NCBI GenBank assembly: GCA_016194905.1
Contig: JACQAP010000021.1
Coordinates: 424,988-488,987 of the forward strand
DNA from: Betaproteobacteria bacterium
GTDB lineage: Bacteria; Pseudomonadota; Gammaproteobacteria; Burkholderiales; JACQAP01
DNA length: 64,000 nt
Direction of reading: 5' to 3'
A model generated the notes under the pieces. The model was not told where the DNA came from. It did not search any database and worked only from the letters and a program-made list of their open reading frames with translations. Position numbers and translations under genes: made by a program. Below are positions 44,916 through 52,936 of the stretch, one piece after another (position 1 is the first letter of the stretch; the number at the start of each line of letters is the position of its first letter).

Positions 44916-45307
44916 AGCATGAGGTGATCCAGGGCCAGGTTTGCACGGGATTCGAAGTCTCGCGGGATGGCACACGTTTTCGATTGCAGCTAATTGACAA
45001 CGAGGGGCGGGCGCTTGCGCTGGAATTTCCCACCGCAAGCCTGGACTCCTTGATGAGAGTGCTGCCCGAAATTCAGCAAGTTGCCCTGCCGCGCGGGCGC
45101 GGTAACAAGGCCTTGAGAATCATCCGCAGCCCGGAAGCCTGGTCGCTGGAGCGTGACCTGGCAGATGATTCCCTGCTATTGGTGCTGATTACCAGTGGCG
45201 GATTCGAGTGGTGTTTTCATCTCGATGATGTGGAAGTCTTCAAGATGGCAACCTACCTGCGCGACGAACGTGCGGTTACGCTGCCTGCGCCGGATATCCG
45301 CCAATGA
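44912..45307 (+). CDS. hypothetical protein
   Basis: Protein of 131 residues, no family recognised, mostly beta-strand by inspection (VCTGFEVSRDGTRFRLQLIDNEGRALALEFPTASLDSL; LLLVLITSGGFEWCFHL). Start GTG 44912 overlaps the upstream stop (GTGA), so the two genes are probably one unit. No signal peptide. Confidence 0.6.
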   Translation: MKHEVIQGQVCTGFEVSRDGTRFRLQLIDNEGRALALEFPTASLDSLMRVLPEIQQVALPRGRGNKALRIIRSPEAWSLERDLADDSLLLVLITSGGFEWCFHLDDVEVFKMATYLRDERAVTLPAPDIRQ

Positions 45308-45465
45308 CGGAAATGCCGGTTCGAATGCAATCCATCGTCTTCAGGACAAATGACTTTTCCGGCGTTGTTCCCTCTCTGTTTTTCGATACGGCAAGGCACT
45401 GCGGAAAGCCGGTCATGCGCCGGAGCCTTCGACGTTGTCTCGTGGCGCCACGGCGCAAAGCCTGA
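45304..45465 (+). CDS. possible 53-residue small protein
   Basis: Frame from ATG 45304 (overlapping the previous stop as ATGA) to TGA 45465, 53 residues, C-terminus strongly basic ([15 protein letters not shown]). The only support is the coupled start; no homology recognised and composition is ordinary. The remaining sequence to 45560 holds no gene; TTGATT (45521) with TATTGT 17 bases later is a weak promoter candidate for modB. Confidence 0.25.
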   Translation: MTEMPVRMQSIVFRTNDFSGVVPSLFFDTARHCGKPVMRRSLRRCLVAPRRKA

Positions 45466-45561
45466 CCACCTCGCCGATTACCGGGTTCTCCTTTTGGTTG
45501 AACGGCGTCATGAGGCAGGGTTGATTTCTTGACGGCAGCCCGTATTGTAGTTAGCCTTCGT

Positions 45562-45585
45562 CGTTATATAAGCTGGTATATATCG
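45562..45585. promoter_or_regulatory. ModE-like box 3 upstream of modB
   Basis: CGTTATATA-AGCTGG-TATATATCG: 9-bp half-sites with one mismatch and the same 6-base spacing as box 2 when aligned on CGTTATAT. It ends 26 bases before the modB ATG, a place suited to repression by Mo-bound ModE. Confidence 0.75.
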
Positions 45586-45610
45586 GTACGCCGAAGGAAA
45601 TTCGGGCTTG

Positions 45611-46285
45611 ATGACCTCCCAGGAAGTCCTGGTTCCTCTGTTGCTTACCCTCAAGGTCGCGGGTTGGGCGACTTTGCTCGCAACGATTTTCGGGATCGCC
45701 ATTGCGTTCGCGGTCGCTCGCCTGCGCTTTCTCGGCCGGGAAGTGGTGGACGCCACGATGACCTTGCCGATGGTGATGCCGCCGACCGTGCTTGGCTACT
45801 ATCTGCTGGTGCTGGTGGGCCGGCGAGGCGTCATCGGCGAATGGCTCTACGACAAACTCGGCATCACGCTCATATTTACCTGGCAGGGTGCGGTGATTGC
45901 GGCGGCGGTCGTCGCTTTTCCGCTGGTCTATAAAGCCGCGCGAGCGGCTTTCGAGGGGGTCGAGCGCCAGTACGAGCAGGCTGCCCGCGTACTCGGCAAA
46001 TCGGAATTCGAAGTCTTTATCTGGGTGACATTGCCGCTCGCATGGCGCGGCATCCTGGCTGGGGCGATGCTTGCATTTGCGCGTGCGATGGGCGAGTTCG
46101 GCGCCACGCTGATGGTCGCCGGCAGCATTCCCGGCCGTACCCAGACACTTTCCATAGCAGTCTACGAAGCAGTGCAGGCAGGAAAAGACGACGTCGCGAA
46201 TTTTCTGGTCGTGGTGACCTCGATCGTTTGCATTTCGATCCTGCTGGCTTCCGGCCGGCTGTTGCAACCGCGTTACGCGAACTGA
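45611..46285 (+). CDS. modB: molybdate ABC transporter permease ModB
   Basis: Inner-membrane permease of the ModABC molybdate/tungstate importer, 224 residues with about five to six helices. Conserved motifs: LPMVMPPTVLGYYLLVLVGRRG (ModB hallmark) and the EAA loop YEQAARVLGKSEFEVFIWVTLPLAWRGILAG that contacts ModC. The ATG at 45611 is chosen (AAGGA 13-17 bases upstream) rather than the adjacent TTG. It starts the modBC unit; modC follows 4 bases after the stop. Confidence 0.94.
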   Translation: MTSQEVLVPLLLTLKVAGWATLLATIFGIAIAFAVARLRFLGREVVDATMTLPMVMPPTVLGYYLLVLVGRRGVIGEWLYDKLGITLIFTWQGAVIAAAVVAFPLVYKAARAAFEGVERQYEQAARVLGKSEFEVFIWVTLPLAWRGILAGAMLAFARAMGEFGATLMVAGSIPGRTQTLSIAVYEAVQAGKDDVANFLVVVTSIVCISILLASGRLLQPRYAN

Positions 46286-46289
46286 CGCG

Positions 46290-47090
46290 ATGCGCATCGA
46301 AGTCGATATCCGCAAAACACTGCGTTCGAACGGGCGCGATTTTACGCTGGACGTGAAGTTCACCTGCGAGGACAACCTTGGCGTGGTATTCGGCCCTTCG
46401 GGTGCCGGAAAGAGTTTGACCTTACGCGCCATCGCCGGCCTGGAAAGACCCGATTACGGGCGGATTGTGGTGGGCGAAAAAGTATTGTTCGACTCCATTG
46501 CCGGCATCGACGTGCGTGCGAACGCGCGGGCCGTCGGCTACCTGTTCCAGGACTACGCGTTGTTTCCGCACCTGAACGTCGAGGAAAACATAGGATTCGG
46601 CGTCAGGCGCTGGTGGGAGCGCAAGCTGCCGATGGAAGCGGCACGTCGTGTCGCGGAACTTCTGGATTTGTTCGAACTGCGCGGGTTGAACAATGCGTAT
46701 CCCGTGCAATTGTCCGGAGGACAGCGCCAGCGCGTGGCATTGGCGCGAGCACTGATCCGACGTCCGGACCTGTTGCTGCTGGACGAGCCATTTGCGGCGC
46801 TTGATCCGCTGCTGCGCGGACGCATGCGTGCCGAGCTGGTCGCCACGCGGGCAATGTTCAAGGTGCCGATGCTGGCCATCACGCATGATCCGGAAGATGT
46901 GTCCATGCTTGCCGAGACGGTGATCATTTTGAATGAGGGCAGGGTGGAAAAAGTAGTCGATGTGAAGGCTGCACCCTACAGGGATGGAGAAGGGCGTCTG
47001 GATGAAGGATCGATCCGCGAGCTGTTGACGGGATTGGAGGCGGCGGGGCCGCCGCCGCTCCCGCGCAAGACGATTCGCGCGGTGACATAA
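46290..47090 (+). CDS. modC: molybdate ABC transporter ATPase ModC, lacking the C-terminal Mop domain
   Basis: ATPase of ModABC, 266 residues. Walker A FGPSGAGKSLTLRAIAGLE, Q-loop FQDYALFPHLNVEENI, signature VQLSGGQRQRVALARAL, Walker B LLLLDEPFAALD, H-loop THDPEDV. E. coli ModC has about 350 residues with a C-terminal TOBE/Mop molybdate-sensing domain. Here the protein stops after a short Pro/Arg-rich tail, so this regulatory domain is missing. A separate molbindin gene about 2.5 kb downstream may supply the function (inference). Confidence 0.93.
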   Translation: MRIEVDIRKTLRSNGRDFTLDVKFTCEDNLGVVFGPSGAGKSLTLRAIAGLERPDYGRIVVGEKVLFDSIAGIDVRANARAVGYLFQDYALFPHLNVEENIGFGVRRWWERKLPMEAARRVAELLDLFELRGLNNAYPVQLSGGQRQRVALARALIRRPDLLLLDEPFAALDPLLRGRMRAELVATRAMFKVPMLAITHDPEDVSMLAETVIILNEGRVEKVVDVKAAPYRDGEGRLDEGSIRELLTGLEAAGPPPLPRKTIRAVT

Positions 47091-47101
47091 AAAATTTTAT
47101 G

Positions 47102-47131
47102 TTTCGTTATATATGTATCGATATTACGAAA
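47102..47131. promoter_or_regulatory. ModE-like box 4 upstream of the porin
   Basis: TTTCGTTATAT-ATGTATCG-ATATTACGAAA: 11-bp arms with one mismatch and an 8-base centre, same geometry as box 2. It overlaps the sequence immediately before the porin Shine-Dalgarno, so porin-modA expression is probably molybdate-controlled. Confidence 0.78.
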
Positions 47132-47142
47132 GGGAGAAGGCC

Positions 47143-48759
47143 GTGAAAGCATCGAAAAAAATAAATTGCAAATGGACCAATTTCAAACAGGGAGCAGCGG
47201 CGTTGGCTGTTGGAATGATGACGTTGTCCGGGGTGGCCTACGCGGATGATCCAATCAAGAGACTGCTGGACCTGCAGTTGAAAAAGGGCATCATCACCCA
47301 GGAGGAGTACGACGAATTCATGTCCACGACAGGTGCTCCGGCCGAACCGGAGAAAAAAGCGGAACCCGGGAACCAGGTCAGTCCGCCGGACAATGCAACA
47401 AGCAAAGGCCCGACATCGACCAGCAGCGAAGGTGGCGTAGCGGTGATCAAGACCGACAATTTCAAGGTCGAAGTATTCGGTACCATCGATTTGTCCGTCG
47501 GCTACACAAGTCACTCTCTTGTGCAGAGCGGAGAGATGCCGACTTCAATCGGTCCGTATATTTCCGGCGGGGTGAGATATCCGAGGACGACGCCCACGGG
47601 ACCCGGTGGCGCGCAGGTGCCTTATCCTGCTTCCAACATGTCCAGCCAGACCGGCATCTTCAATAGCGCGCTCTCGACTTCCTCTTGGGGCATTCGAGCG
47701 ACCAGGGACATCGGCGCCGACGGCCTCAAGGCTTTCGTCGTTCTCGACTCTGCAATCAACCCGGCCACAGGCCAGTTGACGGACCAGTCTCACAATGAGT
47801 CGATCAATTCCAGATATCCGACGACGGCCTACGCCACCAGTTCGTTGAATGGCCAGCTGTTCGCCAAGGAGGCAGTCGGCGGGTTTTCCGGGGACAAATG
47901 GGGTCGGATTACCGTGGGTCGAAATACCAACCTGATTAACGATGTGCTAAATAGCTATGCTCCGCTGCAGAAGGCAGGCCTCTTCTCGATCTATGGAAAC
48001 GGCGTCTATGGTGCAGGGGGAGGCATTTCCGAAAATGGCCGCGTCGACTCGAGCATCAAGTACCAGCACAAGTTAGGGGATGTGAATCTCGGACTGCTGT
48101 ACGGATTCGGCAGCAATGGCGGTCTGAAGAAAGGTAACCAGGGCTTCGCGGGCAATCTCGGCTATGAAACGGAACGCTTCGGCGTCCAGCTGGTCTACGA
48201 GGAATTCAAGGATGTGCTCAAGACTGCCACGGACGCCACGCTGTCCAACGTGATCGACCTGACCGCCTATGACCAAAAAGCCCTGATGCTGGCAGCGAAG
48301 TACAAGCTGACCGACAAGCTGCATACGCAAGTCGGCATCCAGCAGGCGCAGCTGAAGGCGCCGACCCCCGATCCCAACATTCCGTTCATCAGCAATCTCT
48401 ATGGTGAGAATGTCGCCAAGTCCGCGGCCTATGTCGGGGAAACCCAGAAATTCAATATCGGCCACCTCGGGTTCGACTACGATTTCACCGAGAAGCTGAA
48501 CGCGAACGCCGCCTACATGTGGGTAGGCTTGCCAAGATACAACTTCGGAACGCCCGTGGGCGTGTTTCCCAGCCGCTATCTGGGAGGGTACATCGACGCG
48601 TGGGGCGGGCTGCTCACCTACAGACTGTATAAGGGCACGACGCTCTATACCGGCGCGATCTTCTCGCACTACAGGGGAGACGCGTTCGAGTCGAACAGCA
48701 CGACGATCTTCGTGCACGACATATTCACGGCTTCCACCGGCTTTCGCCTCAGGTTCTAG
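47143..48759 (+). CDS. outer membrane porin
   Basis: Exported outer-membrane protein of 538 residues. Signal peptide (FKQGAAALAVGMMTLSGVAYA, cleavage before DDP), then a short helical segment DPIKRLLDLQLKKGIITQEEYDEFM and a Ser/Pro/Lys-rich linker, then a gram-negative porin-type beta-barrel from about residue 105 (VEVFGTIDLSVGYTS to TGFRLRF with terminal Phe). The start is GTG 47143, because AGGGAGAAGG directly precedes it and the longer frame has no signal. Placed between a ModE box and modA, it may let molybdate oxyanions pass the outer membrane (inference). Confidence 0.85.
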   Translation: MKASKKINCKWTNFKQGAAALAVGMMTLSGVAYADDPIKRLLDLQLKKGIITQEEYDEFMSTTGAPAEPEKKAEPGNQVSPPDNATSKGPTSTSSEGGVAVIKTDNFKVEVFGTIDLSVGYTSHSLVQSGEMPTSIGPYISGGVRYPRTTPTGPGGAQVPYPASNMSSQTGIFNSALSTSSWGIRATRDIGADGLKAFVVLDSAINPATGQLTDQSHNESINSRYPTTAYATSSLNGQLFAKEAVGGFSGDKWGRITVGRNTNLINDVLNSYAPLQKAGLFSIYGNGVYGAGGGISENGRVDSSIKYQHKLGDVNLGLLYGFGSNGGLKKGNQGFAGNLGYETERFGVQLVYEEFKDVLKTATDATLSNVIDLTAYDQKALMLAAKYKLTDKLHTQVGIQQAQLKAPTPDPNIPFISNLYGENVAKSAAYVGETQKFNIGHLGFDYDFTEKLNANAAYMWVGLPRYNFGTPVGVFPSRYLGGYIDAWGGLLTYRLYKGTTLYTGAIFSHYRGDAFESNSTTIFVHDIFTASTGFRLRF

Positions 48760-48805
48760 CATGCGGATGCCACTCTCAACCCAGAAGCGAAGGAGCGACA
48801 ACGCG

Positions 48806-49561
48806 ATGTACCGGCTACTCATGCAAGTAACGATTGCGCTGCTTGCCTTGCAGTTCGGGGTGAGCGCGATGGCCGCCGATCTGATCGTCTCGGCGGCAGC
48901 GAGCCTGACCAATGCCTTTACCGACATCGGGCACGAATTCGAACGTGCACATCCGGATACGAAAGTCGTCTTCAATTTCGCCGGGTCGGGGCAACTCCTG
49001 CAACAGATAGCGAAGGGCGCGCCGGTGGATGTCTTCGCATCCGCGGATCAGGAGACCATGGACAAGGCAGAGGTGGAAGGTCTGGTGGAGGCGGGAACGC
49101 GCGCGGACTTCGTGCGCAACTCGCTGGTTGTGGTCGTTCCGGTCGACTCGACACTCTCGGTCGCGTCGCTGAATGACCTGACGAAAAGCGAAATCCGCCA
49201 TGTCGCGATCGGCAATCCAGACAGCGTGCCGGTCGGTCGATACAGCAAGGCAGTACTCACAGCGTCCGGTCACTGGGACGCGTTGGAGCCCAAAGTGGTC
49301 AACACGCAGAATGTGCGACAGAGTCTCGACTATGTTTCCCGAGGCGAAGTCGAAGCCGCCTTTGTCTATCGGACTGATGCCGCCATTCTCCCGAACAAGG
49401 TGAGAATCGTACTTGAGGTACCCACGCAGAAGCCTATCCTTTATCCCATCGCAGCCATTAGGGCTTCCGGCGATAAAATCGTCGTGAAATATTTCATTGC
49501 TTTCGTCCAATCCAATGCCGGGACGAAGATCTTTCAAAAATACGGATTCGGCAAGCCCTGA
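48806..49561 (+). CDS. modA: molybdate-binding periplasmic protein ModA
   Basis: Substrate-binding protein of ModABC, 251 residues. Signal peptide up to SAMAA, then the ModA start ADLIVSAAASLTNAFTDIGHEFE (oxyanion-binding Ser/Ala residues), VFNFAGSGQLLQQIAKGAPVDVFASADQETMDKA, AIGNPDSVPVGRYSKAVLTASG, and a C-terminal AFVQSNAGTKIFQKYGF. AAGGAG lies 10 bases before ATG 48806. It is located after the porin instead of before modB, an unusual order. Confidence 0.94.
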   Translation: MYRLLMQVTIALLALQFGVSAMAADLIVSAAASLTNAFTDIGHEFERAHPDTKVVFNFAGSGQLLQQIAKGAPVDVFASADQETMDKAEVEGLVEAGTRADFVRNSLVVVVPVDSTLSVASLNDLTKSEIRHVAIGNPDSVPVGRYSKAVLTASGHWDALEPKVVNTQNVRQSLDYVSRGEVEAAFVYRTDAAILPNKVRIVLEVPTQKPILYPIAAIRASGDKIVVKYFIAFVQSNAGTKIFQKYGFGKP

Positions 49562-49593
49562 AACAGTTCAACCAATACGAGGAGGTTGGCAGC

Positions 49594-49803
49594 ATGAAGA
49601 TCAGTGCCAGGAACCAACTGAAGGGCAAGGTCAAAAGCGTCAAGCATGGGCCGGTCAGTACTGAAGTGGTTATCAGCGTTGCAAATGGCGTGGAGATCAC
49701 TTCGGTCATCACTGAATCGGCGGCGAAGGAACTGGAGTTAAAGACAGGTTCTGTCGTCTACGCGGTCATCAAGGCCAACAACGTGATCGTGGCAGTGGAT
49801 TGA
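49594..49803 (+). CDS. molbindin (single Mop domain)
   Basis: Cytoplasmic molybdate/tungstate-binding protein of 69 residues consisting of one Mop domain: MKISARNQLKGKVKSVKHGPVSTEVVISVANGVEITSVITESAAKELELKTGSVVYAVIKANNVIV. Mop proteins form hexamers and store or buffer oxyanions. GAGGAG is upstream. It may provide the sensing domain lost from ModC, and a decayed copy follows at 51224. Confidence 0.95.
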   Translation: MKISARNQLKGKVKSVKHGPVSTEVVISVANGVEITSVITESAAKELELKTGSVVYAVIKANNVIVAVD

Positions 49804-49832
49804 TCCATGGTTGTGCTGGCAGGACTATCGGC

Positions 49833-50369
49833 ATGAGCATGACGTCGGACATCCGCTGCCGGATGGCGGGGTACTGCCGCATCGCGGCTATACTCCATTG
49901 CCTGTTGCCAGCGTTGGCCCCCGCCGCGGAAGACGTCCAGACGCTGCTTACCATCAGGCAAGGGGGGGCGGTGCTCGGGACATTTTCACTCGCTGCCCTG
50001 GAAGCTGCCGGTGCCATCGCGGTGACGGTTGAAGATGATTCCGGCCAGTCATCGGATTACACCGGCGTGCCGATCGCGCAATTGCTGGAATCGGTCGGTG
50101 TCGCGCTCGGCAAATCCGTGCGCGGTGATCGTCTTACGGAGTTCATGATGCTCCGAGCGGCTGACGGCTACCGGGTGTTGTTTTCGCTGGCCGAGACCGA
50201 TCCGATATTCCGCGAGCGTGTGCTGCTGCTTTGCTACCGGAAGAACGGCGGTCCACTGCCCGGCAAGGAAGGGCCGCTGCGCGTGGTTGTCGCCGACGAA
50301 AAACGACATGCTCGCTGGGTAAGGCAGGTCACGGCGATCGAATTGGGCCGCGTTGAGGAACCGCGCTGA
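49833..50369 (+). CDS. exported molybdopterin-binding-fold (SUOX-like) protein
   Basis: Protein of about 178 residues with a signal peptide (IAAILHCLLPALAPAAED) and the sulfite-oxidase molybdopterin-binding fold: YTGVPIAQLLESVGVALG, LRAADGYRVLFSLAETDPIFRERVLLLCYRKNGGPLPGKEGPLRVVVADEKRHARWVRQVTAIEL. The Cys that ligates Mo in true sulfite oxidases is not evident, so it may bind a ligand or lack enzyme activity. Start among ATG 49833, 49839 and 49863 is uncertain. Placed 30 bases after the molbindin, in the Mo cluster. Confidence 0.8.
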   Translation: MSMTSDIRCRMAGYCRIAAILHCLLPALAPAAEDVQTLLTIRQGGAVLGTFSLAALEAAGAIAVTVEDDSGQSSDYTGVPIAQLLESVGVALGKSVRGDRLTEFMMLRAADGYRVLFSLAETDPIFRERVLLLCYRKNGGPLPGKEGPLRVVVADEKRHARWVRQVTAIELGRVEEPR

Positions 50370-50381
50370 CGGTGCGCTGGC

Positions 50382-51224
50382 ATGAAGCATGAAACTGAGC
50401 TTGCAGCAGTTGGGGCGGCGGCAGCGGGTATCGCCGGAGGGTTGATTGGTCTCGGAGGCGCGGAGTTCCGTTTGCCATTGCTGCTGGGGCCACTCCGGGT
50501 GCCGCTGCGTGAGGCTGTGCCGTTGAACCTGTCAGTGAGTCTGTGCGTGGTGCTGGCTGCACTGCCATTGCGGCTGTTGCAGGCGCCAGCGGTACCGGAG
50601 ATGCGTTACGTCGCCGGCGCTGTCGCTATCGCGCTGGGAGCAGCCCTCGCGGCGAGTCGCGGTGCGAAGATGTTCGCGAGTTTGCATTCCCTGAATCTCG
50701 CGATGCTGATCCGGGGGCTGCTGTTCGTGCTTGGCGCGATCATGCTCGCGGAAGCGGTGTTTCCGTTGTCGCCGTTGGGCTTGTTGGGAACGAATGCCGC
50801 AGTCCAGCTAATCGCCGGCGTCCTGGCAGGGATGGCGATCGGGTTGGTCAGCAGTCTGCTGGGTGTTGCCGGCGGGGAACTCATCATCCCAACACTCGTC
50901 GTAGGGTTTGGCGTGCCTGTGAAATCGGCCGGAACGCTCAGTATTCTGATCAGCGTGCCCGCGATGATGGTCGGTCTTATGAAGTACCGCCAACTGGGCG
51001 CACTTCGGTCTCCATCGATGCGCGGATACTTTCGTTCGCTGGCAACAGACTCGATTGTCGGCGCGCTTGCTGGTGCAGCGATGATTGGGTTCGTACCGGC
51101 AGCAGGATTGAAGATCTTGCTGGGCGTGCTGCTGATATGGTCGGCATTCAAAGCGGTGCCAGCGCACAGGAAAGATCAACCGGGTTCTGAGCGATCGAAG
51201 GAAGCGTCAAAGGAAAACACATAA
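50382..51224 (+). CDS. TSUP-family permease (TauE/SafE type)
   Basis: Membrane transporter of 280 residues with two repeats of four helices: AAAAGIAGGLIGLGGAEFRLPLLLGPLRVPLREAVPLNL and VSSLLGVAGGELIIPTLVVGFGVPVKSAGTLSILISVPAMM, the inverted-repeat signature of the TSUP superfamily. Known members export sulfite or move sulfur compounds; a molybdate or sulfite export role fits the neighbours but is not shown. It starts 12 bases after the SUOX-like gene. Its stop TAA overlaps the ATG of the pseudogene. Confidence 0.88.
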   Translation: MKHETELAAVGAAAAGIAGGLIGLGGAEFRLPLLLGPLRVPLREAVPLNLSVSLCVVLAALPLRLLQAPAVPEMRYVAGAVAIALGAALAASRGAKMFASLHSLNLAMLIRGLLFVLGAIMLAEAVFPLSPLGLLGTNAAVQLIAGVLAGMAIGLVSSLLGVAGGELIIPTLVVGFGVPVKSAGTLSILISVPAMMVGLMKYRQLGALRSPSMRGYFRSLATDSIVGALAGAAMIGFVPAAGLKILLGVLLIWSAFKAVPAHRKDQPGSERSKEASKENT

Positions 51225-51429
51225 TGATCAACGCTAGAATTGCTCAAGGATGAGGTGAAGTCCCGTTACTCTCGGTCCGGTCAGTGCCGAGATCGTGGTC
51301 AAGGTGACCAGCGAGGTCGAGATCGCCTTCTTTATCACTGAATCCGACGCGAAGGAACTGGACCTGAAGAAGGAAAGCACGGGGTATACGGTGATGAGGG
51401 CAATAAACGTGATCACCGCGACCTACTGA
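51224..51429 (+). pseudogene. decayed molbindin (Mop domain) with frameshifts
   Basis: Sequence similar to the intact molbindin at 49594 in length and content but broken. ATG 51224 begins MINAR, then the frame must shift to read ELLKDEVKS, and shift again to read GPVSAEIVVKVTSEVEIAFFITESDAKELDLKKESTGYTVMRAINVIT to TGA 51429, aligned with GPVSTEVVISV...VITESAAKELELKTG...VIKANNVI of the intact gene. At least two frameshifts and substitutions mark it as non-functional. Confidence 0.85.
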
Positions 51430-51450
51430 CCCGGAGCGAATGGCGGTGCG

Positions 51451-52926
51451 CTAGCTGCCCGGTCCCTGTCTTGCCGGCATAACCCACGCCGTGCCGGATG
51501 CATCACGCCGTTCGGCCCACCCACCACCGAGCGCGCGAATGAGCGTGACGCTGGCGAGCATCTGCTGCTGGCGCACCACCAGGCGACCACGCTCGACCTG
51601 CAAACGGGTGCGTTGCGCATCCACCAGCTCCAGAACATTGACCAATCCGGCCTTGTAGCGCGCGGTTGCCAGTTGTTCGGCGCGCTCCGCCGCATTCACC
51701 GCGCGCAACTGACTCTCATGCTGAAGGTCCAGGATGCGCAATGCGGACAGCGCGGTTTCCACTTCCTTGAACGCAACCAGCAGACGCTCGCGATAGTTGG
51801 CGAGACTTTCCGCATAGACCGCGCGGGCGCGATCGACGTTCGAGCGCAAGCGTCCACCGTCGAACAATGGCTGCGCCAGTGATGCACCGAGCAGCCAGAT
51901 CTGGCTGTCTCGATTCAGCAGATCGGACAGCTCGGCGCTCTCGAAGCCGAGCGCGCCTGTTAGCCTGATCGAGGGGAACAGTGCGGCTTGCGCTACACCT
52001 ATGTCGGCATTGCGCGCCGAAAGCAGGCGTTCGGCTTCCGCTACGTCCGGGCGCCGCTCGATCAGATCGGCGGGCATGCCGACGGGAATGACGGGAGGTC
52101 GCGGCACGAATGGCTCGACACCGAGTTCGAAAGGGCCAGGCATTGCGCCGGTCAGCACGGCAAGTGCGTGCTGCAAATCATTGCGGCGGCGAAGTGCCGC
52201 CTGAGCTTCCGATTGCGTGGCGGCAAGCTCGGTTTCGACGCGGGCGAGATCGAGCTCGCTGGCCAGGCCACCGCGTTTACGCGAGGCAACCAGGTCGCGC
52301 GCTCGCTCGCGCAATTCGATGCCACGAGTGAGCAGCGCAAGTTCCTCGTCTGCGGCGCGCAACTGGAAATAAACTTGTGCGAGATCGCTTTGCAGTATCA
52401 GCAGAACGCCGTGGTAGGCCGCGACGCTCGCTTCCATGCGCCGGCTTGCGGACTCCTCGAGTCGGGAAATCTTGCCCCACAGATCGACTTCGTAGGACGC
52501 ATACAGGGGCAGCTTGAAGCGGTCCGTCGTGTAGGCAACATTGCCGGGTACCTTGTTCGGCTGATCGGGGCGATTGCCCGATACGCGGTAGCGCGAAGCG
52601 TCGGGAAAAAATTCCAGTGTCGGATAACGGCCGGCCTCATTGAAACCGAGCACCGCGCGAGCCTGTTCCACTCTCGCGGCAGCGGCTTGCACGCGCGGGC
52701 TGGACACCCGGGCTTGTTCTTCAAGCCGGTTGAGCACCACGTCGCCGTAAATCTCCCACCACCTGCCGCGAATCACTTCGTCGCTCGGCGCGGCTTCCTT
52801 CCATGGGCCGGCTTCGATGTATGCGACCGGCAGCGTCGCCTTTGGACGAACATAGTCGGTGCCGGCGCGCATGCAGCCCGAAACCACCATCGCAATTGCC
52901 AATGTCAGCAGAAAGCGCGCTTTCAT
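51451..52926 (-). CDS. RND efflux outer membrane lipoprotein (OprM/NodT family)
   Basis: TolC-like outer-membrane channel of 491 residues. Lipoprotein signal (FLLTLAIAMVVSGCMRAG with lipobox VSGC). Two OEP repeats: first from about residue 65 (RVQAAAARVEQARAVLGFNEAGRYPTLEFFPDASRYR), second from about 280 (RRPDVAEAERLLSARNADIGVAQAALFPSIRLTGALG), with long coiled helices. It ends the minus-strand pair with the adaptor gene; the permease is on the opposite strand, divergent. Confidence 0.9.
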   Translation of the reverse strand: MKARFLLTLAIAMVVSGCMRAGTDYVRPKATLPVAYIEAGPWKEAAPSDEVIRGRWWEIYGDVVLNRLEEQARVSSPRVQAAAARVEQARAVLGFNEAGRYPTLEFFPDASRYRVSGNRPDQPNKVPGNVAYTTDRFKLPLYASYEVDLWGKISRLEESASRRMEASVAAYHGVLLILQSDLAQVYFQLRAADEELALLTRGIELRERARDLVASRKRGGLASELDLARVETELAATQSEAQAALRRRNDLQHALAVLTGAMPGPFELGVEPFVPRPPVIPVGMPADLIERRPDVAEAERLLSARNADIGVAQAALFPSIRLTGALGFESAELSDLLNRDSQIWLLGASLAQPLFDGGRLRSNVDRARAVYAESLANYRERLLVAFKEVETALSALRILDLQHESQLRAVNAAERAEQLATARYKAGLVNVLELVDAQRTRLQVERGRLVVRQQQMLASVTLIRALGGGWAERRDASGTAWVMPARQGPGS

Positions 52927-52936
52927 CGGAGTCGAA

